A stretch of DNA of 37,311 bases from Chara braunii (Eukaryota > Streptophyta > Charophyceae > Charales > Characeae): positions 85,865-123,175 of the forward strand of contig BFEA01000445.1 in assembly GCA_003427395.1 (NCBI GenBank). The letters are read 5' to 3'. Made by a program: the position numbers and the translations under genes. Each line of letters begins with the position of its first letter. Positions within the stretch are counted from its first letter, which is position 1. Under the pieces are notes generated by a model that was not told the origin of the DNA, searched no databases, and saw nothing but the letters and a program-made list of their open reading frames with translations. Of this stretch, positions 1 through 9,043 are shown in pieces.

Positions 1-240
1 GTTTTGATTCACGACGGCAGTTCGTCTTTGCGGAACCATTCTGATTTCATCGCTCCAAAGTGACCCGACCTCTACAGGACTCCGCGGCGACAGTTCGACT
101 TCGGGGTGACCTCTGGCTTAAACGAGAGCCTCCCGTTTTGATCAGGAGACTCAACCCCCACGGCAAAAAATCCTCGGCCACGCCCCTCCTAGGACTCTGA
201 TCGGCGACCCCGTGCGGGAAGCCGTGAGGGGGCGTGAGGT
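1..240 (+). repeat. 3' end of the 5' LTR (partial)
   Basis: This segment aligns with 10543-10784 over its whole length and ends just before the primer-binding site. Many of the differences between the copies are C/T exchanges (for example near 51, 102, 228 and 223). The exact last base is uncertain because the copies stay identical through GTGAGGTTG and no canonical CA end is visible. Confidence 0.9.
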
Positions 241-252
241 TGGTATCAGAGC
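241..252 (+). other. Primer-binding site for initiator tRNA-Met
   Basis: TGGTATCAGAGC is complementary to the 3' end of plant initiator tRNA-Met, the usual minus-strand primer of plant gypsy and copia elements. It lies directly after the LTR end. The matching position after the 3' LTR (10785 onward) reads differently, as expected for flanking DNA. Confidence 0.93.
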
Positions 253-273
253 TGATTCGTTTCGGCTCCGAGG

Positions 274-915
274 TTGTCCTGGGACGACTATCTTATTTTG
301 AGATTCCTTTTTGATCTTTCTTTCCTTAAACTTTCTCTTATTTTGAGTAGGCTGGTTCCTCGTCGGCGTCGGCCCGCGAATACCAATCAGAACCGAGCGA
401 GAGGCCGGGCTCGAGGTCCGCCTCCCACGATGGTGGAACCCGGAAACGGGGGAGGAAACGGTGGCGATAACCACGCGGTGATGGCCGATCATCCCCTGTA
501 TTTTGTGCCTCCTCGCTCCGAAGTTCCCATTTTCTCTGAGGATAAAACTGATCCTCGCACCTTGCTCGCCGCCCTGAGGGCTCAGGGCTGGTCGGACCAG
601 CTGCTCCGGGAACGAATTCCCGGAAGGTTAGTCGGAACCGCTTTTGAGTGGTATGGACAGAACCCCTTCACTAACTGGCTAAACTTCCAGAGGAAATTTC
701 TCGACCGTTTCGATCACATAGCACCGGGACAGTATCTTCGTTTGATAAAGGAATATACGCAGCAACCTTGGGAGACCCTAGCTAGATACGCGGAACGTTT
801 TACCTACCTAGCCGACCGCTCCGGGTGGATGAGAAGATGGTACGGACTGACTTCATCAGAGGATTGTCAGACTCTCGCCTGCGGAAAAAGATCCAAAAAA
901 AATGCAACCCTATAG
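274..915 (+). pseudogene. gag: gag, N-terminal part (capsid region) of the first gypsy element
   Basis: The frame is open from 274, but the likely start is the ATG at 430 (MVEPGNGGG), because residues 1-52 are basic and leader-like. The stretch from about residue 120 (NWLNFQRKFLDRFDH) to LARYAERFTYLADRSG fits the Retrotrans_gag capsid fold, with its W..F...F..RF core. The capsid homology leaves this frame near 823-825 and continues in the frame that opens at 825. The last 30 or so codons to 915 therefore look non-native. A one-base loss in the GGG run at 823-825 would explain this, as would an assembly error. The product would package element RNA in cytoplasmic virus-like particles. Confidence 0.8.
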
Positions 916-2768
916 AACATACCCTGACGGAGCTAATTAAGTACGCCATTAAGTACGGAAAAGAAAATTACGATGTGGGCCTGGACTCAGAATCCGACGA
1001 AGACGATCCTTCTAGTGTCCGATGCCATAGCTACTCTGCTATGGCACGGATGTTCGAGGATCGCTTCGGGTTAGGTCCAGCAAAAAAAGGCTCGGATTGG
1101 AAAGGCTCTTCCTCCGCTTCGACCTTACGTCGCGCTAATCAAGCTCAAGGAGGCCGGGACGAGGAAGAAATATCCATGAAAGAGGTCGCGGCCCAATTAG
1201 TTACGGTAGTGGCCCCGTTGACGGAGTTTGTTCAAGGATTGCAGCGACAACGCATAGCCGCCTCACAACGGCAACAAGCGGCTATGGCCGCCCGGTCCCC
1301 TATGATAAGACCGGCCATGGCCAGGGCTGCCTCGCCCCTACACTGTTATAACTGTAATCAGCCAGGCCACCTTGCGAAGGACTGTCCGAAGACCAGACCT
1401 GCGGCCGGACCTTCCCAAATCCCGTTAGCCGCTCCTGCTGCTGCAGGGCAAGGGAGGGTAGCCACGGTAATGGATACTGGAACGACGGAGATGGTGGCCC
1501 CTGCGGCCGCCGAGATAGGACCCGATGAATATATGGCAGCAGCGATGTTCGAACCCGGGACCATCGGGGTAATACGTCACGTCCAACGGATTACCGAGGA
1601 AAGCGACCTCGGGCCTTGGCGACCGGGGTTCGAAGATCTTACGGCGCCTGGCCCCGAGTATAAGGACGGCCATATCGATGTGTTGGACGCCTTGAAGGCT
1701 CTGGATCTACGGATCCCCGTCCCCATCCCCTATTTGCTAACCATTTCCGAAGCGGCTAACGAAAAATTGATAGAACGATGCCTCAAGAACCGGCGCCGGT
1801 TCGAGGAAAACCGAAAAGGCAAAAAGTCGACTATCCAGGACCCACCTGCGGCCGAAGAGGCGCAACCCTCGATTTTGAGGGTTCATGAAGTGAACCGGGT
1901 AGGGATGATCCAGACCGTAGATCCTGCCCCAGAGAAACCTGAGGTATTCCTTCGAGCTTACCCCATAAGCTGGAAAAACGTTGAGTGTGATTGCAAGGTA
2001 GGGGGAAGCCCCTCGGTCGCCATCCTCCACTCGGGATCGTCAGCTGTCGCTATCTCGTGGGGACTGACGAAACGGCTAGGAAGGGAAGGACAAATTCAGC
2101 CCCTCCATCCAAATGAACTGTATATATCTGCTACGGAAGAAAACATTCATTGTAAGGGGCGGATAACGAACGTACCTATAAGGGTGGGGCGGGTGCATTG
2201 TCTATGCGACGCAATAGTATTGGACGTGCAGGCGTATGATGTTCTGTTAGGCATTCCGTGGCAGGCGGCGGTTGGAGCGAGAATACACTTTGATAGTTGT
2301 AAGGTGGTGCTCACTTCGGCCCACCCCAAACCTCAAACGGTACCGATGAGACTGGCCGTACGTATGCGCACTCAGTCGGCGCCTCGAATCGCCACGAAGG
2401 TCCATCAGATTAACATGATCCGATGCATGTCACCAGGCGAAAACGACATCTCATCAGAAATCGATGGGACTGATGAACCCGACCGATATCCGATCCGAAT
2501 TCAGGACCGGTGGCGCCACTCTTGGCGACGGGAGCCTATGAAAATTGTTCGGAGTGAGTCCAAATGGTCCCACGCATTCTCCTCCATCGTGCAAGGAGAG
2601 CTCCTGCTGATGGTGTCCCGAATAACTGACCTTTCGGAACCCCCTGCGTCCTTATACCTCCGAACGGACCCCCTACCCGAAAGATTCACAGAGCTCAGGG
2701 GGCTGTGCGACTTGTCTTTCCGACTGCCGCGACCCTACTTACGAATGCCAAGGCCGCCCTGCTCCTGA
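825..2768 (+). pseudogene. gag-pro: gag C-terminal half with CCHC knuckle, followed by retropepsin-like protease
   Basis: The frame opens with GTG rather than ATG and carries the rest of the capsid domain, so it is a continuation of the upstream frame and not a separate gene. An acidic stretch (ESDEDDP) follows. Then comes a perfect C-x2-C-x4-H-x4-C zinc knuckle at 1344-1385 (CYNCNQPGHLAKDC). Farther on is a retropepsin-like domain: the flap-side motif is VAILHSGSSAVAIS and the C-terminal signature is YDVLLGIPW. In this family the first motif is normally D-S/T-G. Here the Asp position is His (CAC), so the protease would be catalytically dead. Homology moves to another frame beside the G5 run at 2698-2702, where the RT-containing frame takes over. 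Confidence 0.82.
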
Positions 2769-4582
2769 AGGAAGGGGTGTCGTTTCAACCCCGAACAAGG
2801 GAATATCGATGGGGACCGAGGGAACTGACGCAGGCCTTTTCAGTAGAACCTTCGGCCGAACCCGGACTTGAGAGTGACAGTGACATGGAAAGCGAGCCGA
2901 TAAGCCCAGCGGACAGTCAACTCATCGCGACTGTCCTCTCGGCAAAAACTGACAACTCCTTATTTGGTGCCTCGCCCGACGCCAGCGCGGCGGTCCCCAT
3001 GGTTATGACGACAGTCCCCCTTCTTGGGGGAACCGTAGAAGTTCAGCTACCAGCCCGTGTTCCTGACGAATACAAACGCCTTCTCCTGCCAGTTATACGG
3101 GCTTATCCTGAGGCCGTCAGTATTCAGGACCACGATATAGGGCTAACTCACTTGATCCAGCACGCGATTGATACCGGGGATCACGCCCCGATACATTGCC
3201 GACCGTACCGCTATTCCCTTAAAGAAAGACAGTTGGCGTTGGAGAGGGTACGGGAATTCGAGCGGTTGGGGTGGGTCGAACCATCACTGGGACCGTGGTC
3301 CTTTCCCGTGGTCCTCGTGCCAAAACGAAACGGTTCGATCCGGGTGTGTATCGACTACCGAAAGTTGAACGCTATCACTACCAAAGATGTTTATCCATTG
3401 TCGCGGATCGGCGATTTATTAGATGCCATCGGATCTGCTCGAGTCTTTTCGAAGTTCGATATCTGACAAGGTTTTCACCATGTCGCAGTCCGACCGGAGG
3501 ACCGGCCCAAAACCGCCTTTGTCCTATTCGAGGGCACGTGGCAATGGGTCCGGTGTCCCATGGGAATTTGTAACGCCCCCGCAACGTTCCAGCGGGCCAT
3601 GAATATGGCCTTCGCCGAATTCGTTAACAAAACCCGACTAACTCTGCCCCTGATCAATTTCTGCGTGATTGTGTATATGGATGATATTTTGGTCTTTTCG
3701 AAAACGTATGAGTACCACGTGGAGCACATTGAGTGGGTTTTGCACGCACTGAAAGATGCGGGGTTCAAAGTGGCTTTGGAGAAAAGCGCGTTCTTCCTGT
3801 CGGAGATCTCCTTCTTGGGATACATCGTCACGGTCGAGGGACTAAAGCCGGGTCCGAGGAAGGTGGCAGCAGTCCAAGAAGTCCCCGCTCCGGTTACGCT
3901 CACCCAGGTTCGAGCCTTTCTAGGGCTGGCTTCGTATTACCGACGCTTCATCAAAGGGTTCGCCGGTGTGGCGAAGCCCCTGACGAACCTGTTGAAGAAA
4001 GAGGAGCAGCTGATCTGGACGCCGGAATGCGAAGCGGCTTTTCAGGTGTTGAAGGAGACTCTGACATCTGCGCTTGTGTTGGCGCGTCCCGACCCGACAA
4101 GACCATTTGCACTTCACACCGATTGGCAGCCGCATGCAATATCGGTCGTGCTGACTCAGCACGGGGCGGACGGCAGGGAGCACGTCATCGAGTGTGCGTC
4201 AAAAACGTTGAGCTAGGCACAGTCTAATTACGAAGCGTGCAAAGGTGAATGCTTGGCGGTGGTGTGGGGGATTCAGCATTTCCGACCGTATCTTTACGGC
4301 CAGAAATTTGTGCTGGTAACGGATCATCAGCCGCTGCTGTCCCTACGCAACAACACGGATTACACGGGGATGCTGGGAAGGTGGGCGGTGCGCCGGCAGG
4401 ACTATGACTTCGACATTCGCCATCGTGCCACGCGGCAGCATGGGAACGCCGATGGATTGACGCGCCTCTTGCCGCCCATCAAGTGTCCCGCCAACGAGCG
4501 ACTCATTCCGTGGAAGCTGGAAGCCACTCCGACGGAACCGCGCTACGGGGAACTGCACGTGCTGCGCAAGGACGACGCCTGA
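2705..4582 (+). pseudogene. pol: pol: reverse transcriptase and RNase H, two in-frame stops
   Basis: One frame reads across 2705-4582 with stops at 3464-3466 (TGA) and 4214-4216 (TAG). RT blocks are clear: LVPKRNGSIRVCIDYRKLN, FSKFD, CPMGICNAPATFQRAMN, the catalytic YMDD near 3679, and FLGYIV. The gypsy-type connection RAFLGLASYYRRFIKGFA follows, then RNase H with ALHTDW, ECLAVVWGIQHFRPYL, LVTDHQPL and HGNADGLTRL supplying the acidic residues. The first stop falls right after FSKFDI, where the family usually has RxGxH; the second falls just before AQSNYEA. Both fit a C-to-T change (CGA to TGA, CAG to TAG). The enzyme would copy element RNA to DNA. As written it is truncated before the catalytic YMDD. 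Confidence 0.92.
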
Positions 4583-4589
4583 GTCCAGA

Positions 4590-6362
4590 ATGGAGGTCTC
4601 GCTGGAGGGGGCGGGTGCCATCTTTTTGCCCTCGTCCAGTTTTCTTGCTCCCTCGGCTAGTCCCAACTCCTCCTCTAAACCACATCTAAGTTCTTGTTTC
4701 TTCTGTACTTTGTCGATGGTCCCGAATCGAGAAGGGTCACATCCGGGAGGGCCCAGTTTCCTCCTGTGGGTGCAGTGTAGTCAGTGTCAAGCAGTCAAAT
4801 CTCACGGACAATGCGTTAGATACCGAACTGAAAAGACATGGGTCTGTCCCAACTGTAGAACGGACCAGGTCCCTACCGAGAAGCGGTATCTAGACGCACG
4901 GATTGCCGACGGATTTGCGCCAACTGCCCGACGGGCAGAAGTCTGGACGGACCTCCTGTTACTGAGGAGACTGACAAGCGACTCGCTGACCGAGCTTACT
5001 AAAGCCGAACGGCGGCGAGTCACGGAGAGGTCGCAGGATTATCGCTGGCAGGGATCGACGTTTCAAAAACGAAAGGTCGATGAGGACGGAGGGTCTAGCT
5101 GGTTGACGGTTCCGCATCCTTTCGCTAGGTTCGATTGGACACGAGCAGCTCATGAAGAGGATGCGGTCCACTTCGCGGTCAAATACACGGAAAAAGCCAT
5201 CGAAAAGAATGGATGGTACTGGTCGGGAATTCAGGAAGATGTGAAATAGGTCGTCCAGAATTGCCCGGCCTGCGCGGCAGACAAGGCGCCGGTACAGATG
5301 CCTCGGACGATGGTGCCTACGCGAGTAGAGCGCCCCTTTCAGCGGGTCACTATCGATACGACGGATATCAATGTTCCGAGAGGTCCCCTCGATCATGGAG
5401 AGCTTAATGTCCTTCTGGTAGCCGTCGATCATTTTTCCAAGTGGATCAAGGCCTACCCGATGACTAGCCGTAACTCGGTGGAGGTAGCCTGGTACATAAA
5501 CCGATTTTTGTGCATGCACCTAGATGTAGAAGAGGTACACATGGACAACGGGTCGGAATTTCAAGGCGAAGTGGAACGTCACCTAGTAAGGGCTAACGTT
5601 AGAATTATCTACTCGCCGGGGCACTGGCCCCAAGCCAATGGCCTGGTAGAGAACGCCAATCGATTGATTAAGACCGCCCTTAGACGAAATATCACCGCAG
5701 GAGACACCCGGCCCTGGCCTGTCATTATCGACCACATTTTGGCCGTCTATCGGGCTACCCCACACGGTAGTACTGGGGTGTCCCCCTTCCAGCTGAGAAC
5801 CAATAGTGTCCCTCGGGTGCAGTTGTCCCCCTTAGTAGGTCCGGAAGTTAGAGCAACACGGGCCCAGCACAGAGATAAGGCCCGCCACTACATGGACCTA
5901 ATGGCTAGGACCTATCCCCCATTAGCCCGCCGACGACAGAGGGCCGTAGATCGGACACATCAACGGCAGATCCGTGATTACGAGAATCGGCATGCATCGG
6001 CGGGACCACTGCCTCGTTACAAAGTTGGGGACTTGGTACAGGTATGGAAATCCATGCGTTCCTCCAAGATCCACCCGTGCTATACAGGTGTTTACGAGGT
6101 AACGAAAGTTGGCGCACGAGCACGGCATTCCGTGAAGCTGGTCCCCCGGCATAGCACGCAGGCCAGGTCGCTTACGCGACACGTGGCGGCTCTTCGACCG
6201 TTTCAGCCATCTCTGGGCCGCGAATCGGCCCTTGCCCCGTCCGAGCCTCCGTCCTCTCTCTCCCCCTCTCCTTCTTCGTCTTCTTCCTCTTCCCGATCTG
6301 CCTCGTCCCTTGGTGTTGAGAATCTCAGGGAGCAGGATGAACCATCGCCAGTCGGAGCATGA
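4590..6362 (+). pseudogene. int: Integrase with N-terminal PHD-finger-like domain, one in-frame stop
   Basis: This frame begins 8 bases after the RNase H stop and differs from it, so integrase may be its own ORF. Residues 36-89 carry Cys36-x2-Cys39-x23-Cys63-x2-Cys66-x5-His72-x2-Cys75-x10-Cys86-x2-Cys89, with Trp before the third and seventh zinc ligands (WVQC, WVCPNC). That is the C4HC3 order of a PHD finger. An HHCC integrase zinc domain follows (AAHEEDAVHF, then NCPAC near 5260). The DDE core has Asp at 5355, Asp at 5544 (MDNGSEF) and Glu at 5649 (GLVENANRL), then a GDLVQVW beta domain. The tail is Ser/Pro-rich with no chromodomain. A TAG at 5247-5249 interrupts the HHCC region. If the start is ATG 4718, the first Cys pair is lost. 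Confidence 0.88.
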
Positions 6363-6885
6363 GCCCCTCGAGCACTTCCAGACGCCGCTTGCCAATCGCT
6401 TGTTGCAGCACCAGTTCAATGAGGAAAGGCAGCTACGATACGACATTCAGCAGGTGAACGTGCCAGCGCCCAGGGCTGCTGATCTGGCGGCATGCTCGTT
6501 ACTTTGTGATGGGCTGACGTATGCGGGGGTGTACGTGGATGCGACGCAATTGCCTGGGCGGGAGACGACTCGAGTGTTTATAGAATTCCGCGCACTCCAG
6601 GTGGCACCTAACTTCGTGCATAGCGTCGCCACCTTTATCGGAGACCTGACGATCCTGCCGCAGCCAAATCGGGAGCCGGCGTGAAGCTTTGTGCGAGAAT
6701 ACGCGGTGCAGGCAGCGAGATCAGTGGCCAGAGTGCAAGGACGGGGAGGACACCGATTCACAGCCCACGAAGCGCTGTTACGCAGGGCAGAGGACGAACC
6801 AATTGCGTTGGTGCCACAACTCCCCGCGCTTCTTCCTCCCGCCGCCCCTCTCAACATCCAAGCTATTCCCCCTGCCCCGTACTAA
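6337..6885 (+). pseudogene. ORF3a, extra ORF after integrase, function unknown, one in-frame TGA
   Basis: The ATG at 6337 overlaps the integrase stop by 26 bases. The frame has a TGA at 6682-6684 and then continues open to 6885, so the stop looks like decay (GCGTGA, a probable CGA-to-TGA change). It encodes a short acidic/Gln-rich lead, a helix-like DLAACSLLCDGL, two to three predicted strands (GVYVDAT, TRVFIEFRALQV, VATFIGDLTIL) and an Ala/Arg-rich helix (REYAVQAARSVARV). I recognise no family. The position after pol corresponds to the env-like or accessory ORF of some plant gypsy elements. I see no signal peptide or membrane segment, so an envelope role is not supported. Confidence 0.6.
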
Positions 6886-6963
6886 ATGCCTCCCTTTTTC
6901 TCTTACACCACTCTCCCCTATCAACTCACGGAGGGCCCCTATCCTATGCGCGAGTTCTCGTAG

Positions 6964-8154
6964 TATTTAGTGGAGTTGACCGACGTGGAGTCGCTGCCCT
7001 TCGCAGACGAAGACGCGTGGGAGTTGCACCGTGCGCTATACAAGTCAGTGGCATTGGGGATGTTCCGAATCTTCGTGGATTACGAAGACCACTGCATCGG
7101 GGAGCACTTCCTCGTTTATTACATCATCACGCAGCCCAAGCCAGCGCAGAAGGAGGGGACGGTGGCGTTGTACCCCTTTGCCCAGTTCCAGACGACCGAT
7201 CCGGGATTGTTGGAGCTCATACATCTTGAGCTCCTATCCATTGCGCAAGTGATCGCGAGCGAGGAAGAGGAGATCCAGCCACGATTGCGGACGGCGGCTG
7301 CCCCGCGGAGAACGTACAACGCGGTCATCAGATCTGCGCCGCCAAAGGCCCCCAAGAAGACGCCGAAGAGGAAGAGACGCCACCCATCGCCAGGAGCGGC
7401 GAGGAGCTGGTTTAGCCCGTGCACGCGCGGAATCCCAACCCTGTGCCTGAGAGTGCGGCGACGCTGGTTAAGGAGACTGTCGTGCCATCGTCGTCCCTCC
7501 CGCGCGTGCCCGATCTCAATCTTGATGGAGCCGGGCCATCAGCCGCAGCAGCCGGAGGAGGAAGCCGAATGGGATTACCGGATCCCGTACCCAGACCCCC
7601 CGTCCTCGCGGGACCCTTCGGCTTCCGCCAGCCACCCCGGAGTACCCCGATCATTGACATTAGCAGTTCCTCCGAGCCGGACAGTCCATCCGAGAGAGGT
7701 GGATTTCATGGTGGAGCCCACCACCATCAGGCTCGAGGCCATTGCGGGGTCGTCGCGCCCTGATCCGGCGTGGGAGCCATATCTGACACCCCCTTTTCAA
7801 GGGTGTATCGCGGCGCGGTTGGCGGGGACGCTCATCTACGAGACCGGGCAGCGTCCCAATGTGATGTATCACTTCCTTGTCTTCGCGGCGCAGAAGCGGG
7901 AGCGGCGGCCCTACACCGAGACTCATCTGGTGATGACGGGTCCCGGACCACGATTAGTGCGCAAACGGGTGGTGCAAGCGGTGGCGGATCTGGCGCCCCG
8001 TGTCCTGTCTCATGTACCGGGGGCCTACCTCTATCCCTCGTTCGTCCAGCACCACTTCCGTGAGGAGGACGCGCCGACGACTCCCGCGACAATGGCCGCC
8101 TTCCTTCCACCTATTCCGCCCCCTCTTAATCCCTACATTGATCACTTCCTTTGA
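6964..8154 (+). CDS. ORF3b, second extra ORF of the element, function unknown
   Basis: The frame opens after a TAG at 6961. There is no ATG until 7060 (MFRIFVDYE), although protein-like sequence starts upstream (ESLPFADEDAWELHR), so the true start may be GTG 6970, a spliced start, or a lost ATG. An N-terminal module (AWELHRALYK to LSIAQVIAS) is followed by a strongly basic, NLS-like stretch (KKTPKRKRRH, near 7360), a Pro/Ser-rich linker and a C-terminal module (AWEPYLTPPFQG to AVADLAPRVL). The two modules share spacing with each other and with ORF3a. In the linker (about 7410-7700) a different frame reads more naturally, suggesting two compensating frameshifts. No known family recognised. No membrane segment. 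Confidence 0.55.
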   Translation, partial: YLVELTDVESLPFADEDAWELHRALYKSVALGMFRIFVDYEDHCIGEHFLVYYIITQPKPAQKEGTVALYPFAQFQTTDPGLLELIHLELLSIAQVIASEEEEIQPRLRTAAAPRRTYNAVIRSAPPKAPKKTPKRKRRHPSPGAARSWFSPCTRGIPTLCLRVRRRWLRRLSCHRRPSRACPISILMEPGHQPQQPEEEAEWDYRIPYPDPPSSRDPSASASHPGVPRSLTLAVPPSRTVHPREVDFMVEPTTIRLEAIAGSSRPDPAWEPYLTPPFQGCIAARLAGTLIYETGQRPNVMYHFLVFAAQKRERRPYTETHLVMTGPGPRLVRKRVVQAVADLAPRVLSHVPGAYLYPSFVQHHFREEDAPTTPATMAAFLPPIPPPLNPYIDHFL

Positions 8155-8274
8155 TCACCCTCGTCTACTTCTCCCTTCTTCTCTCCTTCTCTTTCTCTTC
8201 ATCGTCTTCTTCTCCTATGCCCAAAGTTCGCACGTCGAGACGCTCTGTAAAAAAAAAAAAAAAAAAAAAAAAAA
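8155..8274 (+). other. Pyrimidine-rich tract followed by a 26-base poly-A run
   Basis: Bases 8159-8215 are almost all C and T. A short GC segment follows, then 26 consecutive A residues at 8249-8274. The A run could be a retroposed tail captured by the element, part of its polypurine tract, or simple expansion. It sits between the last ORF and the 3' LTR. Confidence 0.7.
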
Positions 8275-8288
8275 GTCAGTGGACTACT

Positions 8289-8432
8289 TACCGATCGGGC
8301 CAGCTGACGATGAAGGGGCCGTCCGATCGGATGTATAATGTGAGGGAGGAGACTGATGATGCGAAATGCATCGAAGTAGATTAGGAGATGATCGGGCCAG
8401 CTGACGATGAAGGGGCCGCCCGATCATCTAAG
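8289..8432. repeat. Two copies of a hairpin with shared core and different stems
   Basis: The core CCAGCTGACGATGAAGGGGCC occurs at about 8300-8320 and 8397-8417, 97 bases apart. Copy 1 is flanked by ACCGATCGGG and GTCCGATCGG. Copy 2 is flanked by GATGATCGGG and CCCGATCATC. Each pair of flanks is self-complementary, yet the outer stem sequence differs between copies. One copy lies before and one after the best polypurine tract. Confidence 0.75.
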
Positions 8433-9036
8433 GCATGATGACATCAGCAGTCGGGAGACTGATCATTTTTTGGAACCCCCTGCGCATCACAGATGTGATA
8501 AGCTCAGATCCGTACTGTGCGGCTTTCCGTATCCTTGAGGACAAATCCCCCGAACGCCCCGTAGCACGGAAACGGCTTTTTCACCTTTTTGGCTAATAAC
8601 TCCCGCACGGGTGAATAGCGGCCGCGGTATGAAAACCAAGAAACAGTTTCGGTTGGGACCTTTTTGAATTTTTGCGTGAGCGCGCCTAAGCTCCGACTTC
8701 TTCGCGCGCCTCGCACCCCCGTTTCTTGCTTTGCATCCCCGCGCCATCTTCCTTTCTTGCTGCGCGCTCCCTTCCATGCTGGACTCTTCGTCTCCCCGCA
8801 CGCAAAGCTCGATCCTCACCCCGTCTTCCTCCACGAGTGATTGGCCGCGTAGTTGGGATGCTCGGATCAATGTGGAGAGCGGGAAAACGCGCACCACTAG
8901 AACGAACACCCCAATCACGTACGGCCATTTCGACTCTGCGAAGTCAAACCCTCTGACTCCCCACCTTTCTTTTGTCCTGCTCATCTGCACCCTGCGCTGC
9001 CCGCACCTCGCGATGACAACCCGCCGCCTCCCGTAC

Positions 9037-9043
9037 TATAAAT
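9037..9043 (+). promoter_or_regulatory. Probable LTR core promoter (TATA box)
   Basis: TATAAAT in a GC-rich setting (CCGTACTATAAATTTGCGG) is followed 17-30 bases later by a CT-rich initiator-like run (9057-9071). This is the expected arrangement of U3/R in an LTR. A second TATAA-like motif lies at about 10010 (GTAATATAAGG) but has no initiator-like context. Confidence 0.55.

Noticed and set aside
6337-8154. Envelope (env) gene of the gypsy element
   Set aside because: No signal peptide, transmembrane segment, furin-type site or coiled coil is visible in ORF3a or ORF3b.
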